Below are positions 43,646 through 52,500 of a stretch of DNA of 64,000 nt, piece by piece. Source of the stretch: Altibacter lentus (GTDB lineage: Bacteria; Bacteroidota; Bacteroidia; Flavobacteriales; Flavobacteriaceae); the NCBI RefSeq assembly GCF_000746845.1, contig NZ_KN050846.1, positions 2,248,963-2,312,962 of the forward strand, written 5' to 3'. Positions within the stretch are counted from its first letter, which is position 1. Every line of letters starts with the position of its first letter. The translations under genes and the position numbers were made by a program. Below the pieces are notes generated by a model that was not told the DNA's origin, searched no databases, and was given only the letters and a program-made list of their open reading frames with translations.

Positions 43646-44542
43646 TCATTCGGTGTTGTAATGCGACAACCGTTGTGGCCCTTCCAATAAAATTCGTATT
43701 ACTTTAAGCGTACCATCTTCTGTGGTCGCAATATTCCATTTTATCAAGGAGATAGCACCATTTTCAATTTCCAGTCCGGTAATGCTTCGGGGATGTACGC
43801 AACTACCATCGTTAAAATATGCGATTTCTCCGGGTTCGGGAAAACGAGGGCGGTGCGTATGACCGGTAATGGTAAAAAGGTTTTCGTTGTCGATGATCCA
43901 TTTTTTAGTACGCCGCTCCACTTTAATAAGCTCTTTATAATTCTTTGCAGGACTGGTGGGATCACCAATGCCAAAGATCTGCAGCTGTCTCCATAAGGCC
44001 CGCACCATAAATCGGTTGAACTTCCATCCGTGATAGTTCATCCAGTCGGCTTGATGGCCATGGACCATAAAAACTTCCTGACCGGATTCTTCATGCTTCA
44101 GTAATAATCCTTCCGTAAAGGAAAGTCCGGGAAACAAAGGTTCATCCTTACCGCTTACCTTATCGAAATAGCTGTAAAGGTGCTTCTCCACATAACGATC
44201 GTTCAAATAGACCATATCGTGGTTTCCCACAACCCGGTAGAGTCGTTCTTCATTATAAAACAGCCGAAGAAGGTCAAAGACGTTTTGATGTGCTTCGAAG
44301 ATCGATTTGAATTCTATATTCTCCCAAAGTTCGTCCCCGTCACCCAATTCGCAATAAGTGAACCCCTCTTTGTAATAATGTTTTAATGCGTGGAAGTAAA
44401 TGTTTCGGTTGTTCGCAAAATCATCTGCAAAACTGTTGTCCCCGCGATGACAATCACTAAAGATGATAAATTTGGAAGTATCTGAAAAAGAGATGCGACG
44501 GGCATTTTTATAGGCACGACTGAATCTTTTCTGTGAGGACAT
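43646..44542 (-). CDS. Calcineurin-like metallophosphoesterase
   Basis: The 298-residue protein has the metal-site blocks FSDCHRGDN (start), GDGDE, GNHDMV, HGHQADW and GHTHRPRF in order. Such enzymes cleave phosphoesters such as UDP-diacylglucosamine or nucleotides; the large insert between blocks leaves the substrate open. Its 3' end is 8 nt from the convergent ferredoxin stop. Confidence 0.88.
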   Translation of the reverse strand: MSSQKRFSRAYKNARRISFSDTSKFIIFSDCHRGDNSFADDFANNRNIYFHALKHYYKEGFTYCELGDGDELWENIEFKSIFEAHQNVFDLLRLFYNEERLYRVVGNHDMVYLNDRYVEKHLYSYFDKVSGKDEPLFPGLSFTEGLLLKHEESGQEVFMVHGHQADWMNYHGWKFNRFMVRALWRQLQIFGIGDPTSPAKNYKELIKVERRTKKWIIDNENLFTITGHTHRPRFPEPGEIAYFNDGSCVHPRSITGLEIENGAISLIKWNIATTEDGTLKVIRILLEGPQRLSHYNTE

Positions 44543-44593
44543 ACAAATTGTTTCTTTAAAGATACAATTTGAATTGAATATGAAATACCAAAA

Positions 44594-44623
44594 TAAAAAA
44601 AGGCCTCATTGCTGAAGCCTTTT
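44594..44623 (-). terminator. Terminator after the acyl-CoA dehydrogenase gene
   Basis: AAAAGGC and GCCTTTT pair around a partly paired CTCA/TGA core, with a run of seven A on the plus strand, which is the T run for the minus-strand gene. Confidence 0.75.
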
Positions 44624-44645
44624 CCTGTTCTTTAAAGGTCACTTT

Positions 44646-45824
44646 CTACTTAAATGCATTCAAACCGGTAATATCGAAACCGGTGATAAGCAAATGGATG
44701 TCATGCGTTCCTTCATACGTGATCACACTTTCCAGATTCATCATGTGTCGCATAATGGAATATTCGCCTGTGATCCCCATTCCGCCTAAAATTTGACGTG
44801 CTTCTCGCGCAATGTTAATGGCCATTTCCACATTGTTACGCTTTGCCATGGAGATCTGTGCCGTAGTCGCCCGGTCCTCATTCTTCAATTGTCCCAATCG
44901 AAGGGCCAGCAGTTGTGCCTTTGTGATCTCGGTGATCATTTCGGCTAATTTCTTTTGTTGAAGCTGAAACGCTCCAATAGGTTTCCCAAACTGTATACGT
45001 TCCTTGGCATAGCGAAGTGCCGTATCGTAGCAATCCATCGCTGCACCAATCGCTCCCCAGGCAATACCATAGCGAGCCGAATCCAGACAGCCCAGCGGGG
45101 CTCCCAGACCGGATTTATTAGGAAGCAGGTTCTCTTTTGGCACTTTCACATCCTGAAAGATCAACTCTCCGGTGGCACTGGCTCTAAGCGACCATTTGTT
45201 GTGGGTTTCGGGGGTGCTGAATCCTTCCATACCACGTTCCACGATCAATCCGTGAATACGTCCCTCTTCATTCTTTGCCCACACCACGGCCACATCGCAA
45301 AAAGGAGAATTCGAGATCCAGAGTTTGGCTCCGTTTAGCAGGTAATGATCACCGGCATCCTTAAAGTTCGTCACCATACCGCCGGGGTTGGAACCATGGT
45401 CCGGTTCGGTCAATCCAAAGGATCCCATCCATTCGCCGGTAGCGAGCTTTGGTAAATATTTTTTACGCTGCTCTTCGGTACCATATTTCCAAATAGGATA
45501 CATCACCAACGAAGATTGTACCGAAGCTGTGGAACGTACACCGCTGTCGCCCCGCTCTATTTCCTGCATGATCAATCCGTAGGAGATCTGGTCCAGTCCC
45601 GCACCACCATAGGTTTCAGGAATATAAGGGCCAAATGCTCCAATCTCAGCCAAGCCGGGAATGATCGACTTTGGGAACTCTGCGTTTTGTGCAGCTTCTT
45701 CGATTATGGGAGACACATCGCGCTTTACCCAGGCACGGGCTGCATCCCGTATTAATTTATGTTCTTCGGTAAGCAGGTCGTCAATGTTGTAGTAATCCGG
45801 AGCTTCAAATAAATCAGGTTTCAT
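44646..45824 (-). CDS. Acyl-CoA dehydrogenase, glutaryl-CoA dehydrogenase-like
   Basis: The 392-residue flavoprotein has FGLTEPDHGSNPGGM (flavin loop), LWISNSPFCDVAVVWAK and the catalytic glutamate in YEGTHDIHLL near residue 370, as in glutaryl-CoA dehydrogenase. GCDH oxidises and decarboxylates glutaryl-CoA to crotonyl-CoA in lysine/tryptophan breakdown. The specific substrate call is by motif resemblance. Confidence 0.88.
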   Translation of the reverse strand: MKPDLFEAPDYYNIDDLLTEEHKLIRDAARAWVKRDVSPIIEEAAQNAEFPKSIIPGLAEIGAFGPYIPETYGGAGLDQISYGLIMQEIERGDSGVRSTASVQSSLVMYPIWKYGTEEQRKKYLPKLATGEWMGSFGLTEPDHGSNPGGMVTNFKDAGDHYLLNGAKLWISNSPFCDVAVVWAKNEEGRIHGLIVERGMEGFSTPETHNKWSLRASATGELIFQDVKVPKENLLPNKSGLGAPLGCLDSARYGIAWGAIGAAMDCYDTALRYAKERIQFGKPIGAFQLQQKKLAEMITEITKAQLLALRLGQLKNEDRATTAQISMAKRNNVEMAINIAREARQILGGMGITGEYSIMRHMMNLESVITYEGTHDIHLLITGFDITGLNAFK

Positions 45825-45844
45825 CTAAATTTTTTTTGGATGCA

Positions 45845-45852
45845 CAAATTTA
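45845..45852 (-). promoter_or_regulatory. Promoter box of the acyl-CoA dehydrogenase gene
   Basis: TAAATTTG on the minus strand, 20 nt before the ATG. Confidence 0.5.
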
Positions 45853-45988
45853 GGGATTGCCAAGGAATAACCTCTTCAAATCTCTAAAAATCTTTCACAA
45901 CTTGACTGCTGTAATTGGGTCAGGAGACGTCGGAAAAGGCGACCCCTTTTTGTAAGGGAGAAGCATCCCGTTTTCTAAAAGGAGTCGG

Positions 45989-46705
45989 TTATAATTTTAG
46001 GTAAAAGTCCTGCACGAGATTTTTATAGTCCTCCGTGTAGCAATGGCGTTCTTTTTCAATAACAAGGACAGTATGGATAGGATCTTTTTTTCGGAAGGAA
46101 AATTCCATCAGGCTTCTTTTTTCTTCTGCTTCGGAAGTGCCTCGTACACGGCAGATCCTTTTTGGGTAAAGACCCCTTTCTGAAGCGATACCAATAAATC
46201 GTTCTTCTTCCTTCTTCGGAATAATGGTCGCAAAAGTGCCTTCTTCCGCCAAAAGTTGAGATACTCCGCCCAACAAGAGCTCGAAAGGCAAAGCTTCAGA
46301 AAAACGCGCTGTATCCCTGGCGCTGTCTTCAGTTTTATAATCTTCAGAATAAAATGGCGGATTCGAAACGATAAGATCATAACGTTCCTCTGTCATTTCT
46401 TCCACAAATTCATCAAAGGCCGCATGATAACAGAACAAGCGGTCGCTCCAGGGGGAATCTTCAAAATTTTCCACACACTGTTCATAAGCTGCTTCGTCTA
46501 TTTCAATGGCATCGATAAGCGGGGCATGGCTGCGTTGTGCGAGCTGCAAGGCTATGATGCCGGTGCCGGCGCCAATGTCCAGGATAGATGCGGTATCGGG
46601 CGTAACCGGGGTCCAGGCACCTAACAATACGCCATCGGTACCTATCTTCATGGCACAGCGGTCCTGCTGGACTGTAAATTGTTTGAATGTAAAAGGCTTG
46701 GACAT
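45989..46705 (-). CDS. trmN6: tRNA1(Val) (adenine(37)-N6)-methyltransferase
   Basis: The 238-residue enzyme has the SAM loop ILDIGAGTGIIALQLAQ, IEIDEAAYEQ and the adenine-N6 catalytic motif VSNPPFY. The N-terminus FTFKQFTVQQDRCAMKIGTDGVLLGAW is typical of TrmN6/YfiC. The frame is open to 46915, but the ATG at 46705, 1 nt past the rimM stop, fits the family. Last gene of the rpsP-rimM-trmN6 operon. Confidence 0.92.
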   Translation of the reverse strand: MSKPFTFKQFTVQQDRCAMKIGTDGVLLGAWTPVTPDTASILDIGAGTGIIALQLAQRSHAPLIDAIEIDEAAYEQCVENFEDSPWSDRLFCYHAAFDEFVEEMTEERYDLIVSNPPFYSEDYKTEDSARDTARFSEALPFELLLGGVSQLLAEEGTFATIIPKKEEERFIGIASERGLYPKRICRVRGTSEAEEKRSLMEFSFRKKDPIHTVLVIEKERHCYTEDYKNLVQDFYLKL

Positions 46706-46706
46706 G

Positions 46707-47231
46707 CTATAGGTACAACTCAATAAGACCCTCCGGAACGTCCAGTAGAATGGACTTAGTGGTTCGATCCACTTTTTTAATAAAGGAATCATTGATAGGG
46801 ATGAGCACCTCTTTTCCGTTGTGATCGATCTCAAACAACGCTTGGGCGGTGGAATCGTTGATAGAAACCAGAGTACCGATAACTCCGAAACGCTGGTCGG
46901 AGATCGTGAAACCAATAACTTCGTGGTAATAGAATTGATTGCCGGTTAGTTTGGGTAAGGCTGTGAGCGGCAGGTAAAGTGCTGCGCCCAATAGGGCGTC
47001 GGCATCGGCCTCGCTGTCTACATCTTCAAATTTTATGCGCAGCAACTCCGATTTGTGTAGGGAGCTCTCTTCAATAAAAAATGGAATCAGATTTTTGTGT
47101 ACTTCCACAAAAACTGATTCCATTTCAACAAATTCTTCGGGGTCGTCGGTATCTAACTTGATAAGTAACTCACCCTTAAAGCTATATTTTTTAACGATCT
47201 TGCCTAAGTAGAAGCACTTCTCCTTTTGCAT
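46707..47231 (-). CDS. rimM: 16S rRNA processing protein RimM
   Basis: The 174-residue protein has the N-terminal RimM barrel (FYLGKIVKKYSFKGELLIKL) and the PRC-barrel (YYHEVIGFTI, HNGKEVLIPINDSFIKKVD). It assists 30S head assembly by binding S19. The frame continues upstream to 47417 inside rpsP, but that part is only a Lys/Leu-rich shadow; the ATG at 47231 fits family length. Confidence 0.94.
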   Translation of the reverse strand: MQKEKCFYLGKIVKKYSFKGELLIKLDTDDPEEFVEMESVFVEVHKNLIPFFIEESSLHKSELLRIKFEDVDSEADADALLGAALYLPLTALPKLTGNQFYYHEVIGFTISDQRFGVIGTLVSINDSTAQALFEIDHNGKEVLIPINDSFIKKVDRTTKSILLDVPEGLIELYL

Positions 47232-47241
47232 CGTTAGAAAA

Positions 47242-47835
47242 TTACTCTTCTTCCTTCTTCTCTTCAGCAGGAGCTTCTTCCACCACAGCTTCTTCAGCTG
47301 GAGCTTCGGTTGCTTCGGCAGTAGCTTCTTCAGTCGTTTCAGCAGTAGCTTCTTCGGCAACAACTTCTTCTTCCGCAGGAGCTTCGGCAGCAGCAGCTTC
47401 GGCAGCACGTTTTTCATTTACTGCTTTTTCGGCAGCGATCGCTTCGGCCTTCGCTTTTTCTTTAGCGTCTGAAAGCTTCGAACGCTTGGTATCAACCGCT
47501 TTCGATTTCTCCTCTAACCAGGCATTGAATTTCTCTTCTGCTTGTTCTTCGGTCAACGCACCTTTACGAACACCTCCGGCAAGGTGATGCTTAAGCAACA
47601 CACCTTTATACGAAAGGATCGCACGAGCGGTATCGGTTGGTTGTGCTCCGTTTTGAAGCCATTGTACTGCACTGTCTACATTGATCTCGATCTGTGCAGG
47701 ATTAACTGTTGGATTATAAATACCTAATTTGTCAAGGAATTTACCATCTCTTTTTGAGCGGGCATCTGCCGCTACGATCCAGTAAAAAGGCTTCCCTTTT
47801 TTACCGTGTCTTTGCAATCTTATTTTTACAGGCAT
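47242..47835 (-). CDS. rpsP: 30S ribosomal protein S16 with long Ala/Glu tail
   Basis: Residues 1-80 are the S16 domain (VKIRLQRHGKKGKPFYWIV). Residues about 100-197 form a low-complexity tail rich in Ala and Glu (EAPAEEEVVAEEAT) that most bacteria lack but Bacteroidota often carry. The nucleotide sequence of the tail is made of short GAAGCT/GCTTCTTC-type repeats, so length is likely to vary between strains. First gene of rpsP-rimM-trmN6. Confidence 0.95.
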   Translation of the reverse strand: MPVKIRLQRHGKKGKPFYWIVAADARSKRDGKFLDKLGIYNPTVNPAQIEINVDSAVQWLQNGAQPTDTARAILSYKGVLLKHHLAGGVRKGALTEEQAEEKFNAWLEEKSKAVDTKRSKLSDAKEKAKAEAIAAEKAVNEKRAAEAAAAEAPAEEEVVAEEATAETTEEATAEATEAPAEEAVVEEAPAEEKKEEE

Positions 47836-47883
47836 AAAAATTAATTTTTGGGGTACCCGACCCCGGTTATAATTAAGGACGGC

Positions 47884-47891
47884 AAAGATAG
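47884..47891 (-). promoter_or_regulatory. Promoter box of rpsP operon
   Basis: TATCTTTG on the minus strand, 48 nt before the rpsP ATG. Confidence 0.6.
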
Positions 47892-47969
47892 TATAATTTT
47901 TTTCTGAAATTCAATAGATTAAACTTTTTATTTTACATTTGTGACGAACCCATAATGACCCAAATCACT

Positions 47970-48773
47970 ATGAAACACATTTATGTACTTTTTTTAGCAG
48001 CATTCGCATTAGTTGGGTGTGAAAGCACCGAGACCAATTCCCCTGCCTTGCAGGGAGAGATTGACGATATCTTCTTTAGAGCGAATGACGCCAGAGCAAT
48101 CCCCAGTCAAGAGGACGAATCTTTTGATATTGTAGGGATCACCGAATTCGAGACACTTACCCTTCATATTCGAAAAGCCGAATTAGGTGTGTATCCCGTA
48201 GGGGAAGGAACGCCTAACTATGCCACGTTCGAGGATCGGAATGGAAATTTTTATACCTCCGAGATTGGTGGTTCCGGTGAAATAGTGTTAAGTGACCGTT
48301 GCCTTTCCTGCGGGACATTATCGGGATCGTTTAACTTTGAGGCCATCCTTCCGGGTATTGATACCGTGAATGTAAATAAAGGGATTTTCTTCGAAGTCCG
48401 CTTCCCGGTAGCCTCCACAGATGACCCTGCGACCAATGCGGGAACGTTTGTGGCAAGGATTAACGATGTGCCTTTTAGTCCGTTTAACGTGGCCGCTGCC
48501 AATACAGGCAATAACATTATTGTTACAGGTTCGTCTACTTCAACAACGCTTACCCTCCGAATGCCTTTTGACGTAACTGCCGGAAGCTATCCGCTGCCCG
48601 GAACACCCGGTTTTGGCGCCAGTTATGCTGCAGGTGGCGATCAGGAAACAGCCGTTTCCGGTAACATTATTGTGATCGAACACGATACGGCCGCTAAAAA
48701 AATTAAAGGAACTTTTTCGTTCGAGACGGCTTCTGCCAGTGTGACCGTAGGTCAGTTCAACGTCTCTTATTAG
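47970..48773 (+). CDS. DUF6252-like lipoprotein
   Basis: The 267-residue product has a lipobox (FALVGC, Cys17) and two related beta-rich halves, each with a residue pattern like DIFFRANDARAI / NDVPFSPFNV and a later GSFNF / GTFSF strand, as in flavobacterial DUF6252 lipoproteins. Function is unknown; it is probably exposed at the outer membrane. An ATG 15 nt upstream (47955) is in frame and also possible. Confidence 0.68.
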   Translation: MKHIYVLFLAAFALVGCESTETNSPALQGEIDDIFFRANDARAIPSQEDESFDIVGITEFETLTLHIRKAELGVYPVGEGTPNYATFEDRNGNFYTSEIGGSGEIVLSDRCLSCGTLSGSFNFEAILPGIDTVNVNKGIFFEVRFPVASTDDPATNAGTFVARINDVPFSPFNVAAANTGNNIIVTGSSTSTTLTLRMPFDVTAGSYPLPGTPGFGASYAAGGDQETAVSGNIIVIEHDTAAKKIKGTFSFETASASVTVGQFNVSY

Positions 48774-48800
48774 GTAGAGAATTTACTCCATTTCAATAAC

Positions 48801-48847
48801 AACCCAAGCGAAGGTTAAACTCTGTTAAAACCTCTTAAGCTTGGGTT
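48801..48847. repeat. Inverted repeat downstream of the lipoprotein gene
   Basis: AACCCAAGC (48801-48809) and GCTTGGGTT (48839-48847) are perfect complements enclosing a 29-nt loop with a minor inner pair AGGTT/AACCT. No T run follows, so it may be an operator or a weak terminator before the stress-type gene. Confidence 0.5.
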
Positions 48848-48968
48848 AATTATTTGTGTAAGCCCTTTATTTACGGTATATTGAGGTATATCGAAACAAC
48901 GAAGAGCGAAGATTCGGTTTTGATAGAAAAACAAATTTTCTTCGCAAGAATTTAAAAAACTATTGAAG

Positions 48969-49418
48969 ATGAAGTATACAGAGAAAATGTCGAATAAGTT
49001 GAATCAATTATTAGAAAAGAATTACGACGCTGAAAAAGGATACAAGAAAGCTGCCGAAATTGTGGACAACTCCAAATTGAAGCAATTTTTCGAATCGCAG
49101 GCGCAAAACCGCTACGATTTTGGTCATGAATTAAAGACCGAGATCAGAAACTATGGTGAAACTCCCGAAAAAGGGACAAGCACCACCGCCGATTTGCATC
49201 GTACGTGGATGGACATAAAGTCTACCTTCACTTCAAACGATGAGGAAGCGATCTTGAACGAAGTTCAGCGTGGTGAAGAAAAAGCGGTGGAAGAATATGA
49301 TGAGATCATTAACGATATCACCCTTCCGCCAACGACGCAGAACTTGCTGACAAAGCAGCGTGAAAGTATTAAGTCAGCATTGCAAAGCGCCAAGAATTTT
49401 GAAGTAGTCGTATCCTAA
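48969..49418 (+). CDS. PA2169/DUF2383 four-helix ferritin-like protein
   Basis: The 149-residue all-helical protein matches the DUF2383 / PA2169 family: LNQLLEKNYDAEKGYKKAAE, FFESQAQNRYDFGHELK, LHRTWMDIKSTF and EILNEVQRGEEKAVEEYDE-like helices. It has a ferritin-like fold without complete metal ligands, often stress-induced. The ATG at 48969 is preferred to a TTG at 48963. A terminator follows. Confidence 0.85.
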   Translation: MKYTEKMSNKLNQLLEKNYDAEKGYKKAAEIVDNSKLKQFFESQAQNRYDFGHELKTEIRNYGETPEKGTSTTADLHRTWMDIKSTFTSNDEEAILNEVQRGEEKAVEEYDEIINDITLPPTTQNLLTKQRESIKSALQSAKNFEVVVS

Positions 49419-49443
49419 GCGATACAGCTATGAAAAGGAAAAG

Positions 49444-49468
49444 CCGAGCTACAGCTCGGTTTTTTTTG
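49444..49468 (+). terminator. Intrinsic terminator after the PA2169 gene
   Basis: CCGAGC (49444-49449) and GCTCGG (49454-49459) with loop TACA, followed by a run of T. Confidence 0.88.
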
Positions 49469-49563
49469 TTTATAAAAGCACCAAACTGTGTATAACTTTA
49501 CTTCCTGTTCTTGTGTGATTTCTCTATTTTTACTTTCTCAGGCAACCACACAAATTTCCTAGC

Positions 49564-52500
49564 ATGTACTTGATCTTCGATACCGAAACCACCGGCTTAC
49601 CCCGGAATTGGAATGCACCGCTCACCGACAGCGACAACTGGCCGCGATGTATTCAAATAGCGTGGCAGCTTCACGACGGGATGGGGAACATCGTGGAACA
49701 TCAGGACTATCTGGTGCAACCGGAAGGATTCAATATTCCGTTCGATGCCGAAAAGATCCACGGGATCTCTACCGAACTTGCGCAACAGCAAGGTATCCCT
49801 TTAGCCGAAGTGATTGAAAAATTCTCGGAAGCACTCGCCAGAACGACCTTTGTGGTAGGTCAAAATGTAGGCTTCGACCTCAATATCATGGGGGCCGAAT
49901 TCTTGCGCCTCTCACTGGAAAATCCATTGCCTAACTATCCGGTGCTAGATACCTGTACTGAAACAACCGCGCAGCTGTGTCAGATTCCGGGAGGTCGCGG
50001 CGGAAAGTTCAAGTTGCCTACCCTCACCGAATTGCATGAGTACCTCTTTAGCGAACCCTTCGCAGAAGCACACAATGCCACGGCAGACGTAGAGGCTACC
50101 ACACGCTGTTTTTTGGAATTGGTGCGCCGCGGGATCTATACGGCTGAAGAACTGGACGTGCAACCGGATTATTTTGAAAAGTTCAGCAAGGCGAATCCGA
50201 AAGCGATCGAGCTTCTGGGTTTGGAGCACATCAACCTGAAGAAAGCTTCCAAGAAGATCCGGCAGCAGTTAGAGGCACAGTCTGAAACTGTGGAGATCTC
50301 TTCCGAAGAGATCAAAGAGAATATCGCGGTGCTGGAAGAAGCCCCTTTTGCACATCTGCACAATCATTCACAATTCTCCATTCTGCAATCCACCTCCAGT
50401 ACACAGGACCTGGTGAATGCGGCGGTGAAGTTTGAAATGCCTGCCGTTGCATTGACCGACAGTGGTAATATGATGGGTGCTTTTCACTTCGTAAGAGCGG
50501 TGAACACTTACAACAGCAGTCTTCCTGAAGAAGAACAGCACAAGGCTTTAAAAGGGATCGTAGGCTGTGAGTTCTTTGTCTGTGAGGACCATAACAACAA
50601 ATCGCACAAGGACAACGGCTACCAGATCGTACTACTGGCAAAGAATAAGAACGGCTATCACAATCTGGCGAAGATGGCATCTATTGCTTATACCGACGGT
50701 TTTTATTACGTGCCACGCATCGATAAGACCGTTATTGAAAAATACAAGGAAGATATCATCGTCCTGTCGGGCAGCCTGTACGGGGAAGTATCAAGTAAGA
50801 TCCTGAATGTAGGCGAGCATCAGGCAGAGGAAGCGCTGCTCTGGTGGAAAGCTACTTTTGGGGATGATTTCTACCTGGAGATCATGCGTCACAATCAGGA
50901 GGATGAGGACCGGGTAAATACCGTACTTATTGAATTCTCAAAAAAGCACGAGGTGCCTCTGGTGGCGTGTAACAATACCTACTACATCGAAAAAGAGAAC
51001 GCCAATGCCCACGACATTCTGTTGTGTGTTAAGGACGGTGAGAAACAAGGCACGCCCATAGGGCGGGGGCGGGGGTACCGCTACGGACTCCCCAATCAGG
51101 AGTATTATTTCAAGTCTCAGGAAGAGATGAAGGAGTTGTTCAAGGACCTTCCGGAGGCGATTAGCAGTATTTCGGAGATCATTGGAAAGATCGATTCGTT
51201 TTCGCTGGCCAGAGACGTATTACTGCCTAATTTCGCGATCCCGAAAGAGTTCTTACATGCCGAAGATGCCGATGGCGGCAAGCGCGGGGAGAATGCGTAT
51301 TTGAAGCATCTTACCTATGAAGGAGCCAAAAAGCGCTATGGAGAACTTACCGAAGCGATCAGGGAGCGATTGGATTTTGAGCTGGATGTCATTGCCAATA
51401 CCGGTTATCCGGGCTACTTCCTAATTGTACAGGATTTCATTGCCGAGGCCCGTAAGATGGATGTTTCGGTAGGACCGGGAAGGGGATCGGCGGCAGGAAG
51501 TGCCGTGGCCTACTGTCTGGGGATCACCAATATCTGCCCCATTAAATACGACCTGCTTTTTGAGCGTTTCCTGAATCCGGACCGGGTGAGCATGCCCGAT
51601 ATCGATATTGATTTTGACGATGAGGGGCGTAGCCGTGTCATGGACTATGTGATTCAGAAATACGGAAGCAATCAGGTAGCACAGATCATAACCTACGGTA
51701 CCATGGCGGCCAAGTCGTCCATTCGGGATACGGCGCGGGTACTGGATCTTCCGTTGAACGATGCCGACAGGATCGCGAAGCTCATTCCGAACATGACCAA
51801 GCTGAACAAGATCTTTGGTTTGAGCGATCAGGAATTGCGAAGTAAATTCCGAAGTGATGAATTGCCCAAGGTCAACGAACTGTTGAACCTTTCTGAAGGA
51901 TCCGATCTGGAAGCACAGACCATCAATCAGGCGAAAATCCTGGAAGGATCCGTGCGCAACACCGGGATCCATGCCTGTGGTGTGATCATCACCCCGGACG
52001 ATATCACCAACTTCGTACCCATTGCCACGGCCAAGGATTCAGACTTGTATGTAACGCAATTCGACAACTCGGTAGTGGAGAGTGCAGGGCTGCTGAAAAT
52101 GGACTTCCTGGGACTAAAAACCCTTACCCTTATTAAGGATACGGTGAAACTAGTGAAGCATAAGCACAACATCGATCTGGACCCGGATACCTTTCCGCTG
52201 GACGATGCAAAGACCTTCGAATTGTTCCAGCGCGGAGAGACCGTAGGGATTTTTCAGTACGAATCGGCGGGTATGCAAAAACACATGAAGGACCTCAAAC
52301 CAACGGTCTTCGCCGATCTCATTGCTATGAACGCGCTGTACCGACCCGGCCCCATGGAATACATCCCCAGCTTTATCCGCAGAAAGCACGGAGAGGAAGA
52401 GATCACCTACGATCTGCCGGCCATGGAAGAATATTTAAAAGAGACCTACGGGATCACCGTATACCAGGAGCAGGTGATGTTGCTGTCACAAAAACTGGCA

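Noticed and set aside
47232-47417. 62-residue N-terminal extension of RimM
   Set aside because: It overlaps the rpsP tail in another frame and is a Lys/Leu-rich shadow of its repeats; RimM family length starts at 47231.
51421-51972. Minus-strand ORF of 183 codons inside dnaE
   Set aside because: It lies fully within the conserved polymerase core in antisense and lacks any recognisable motif.
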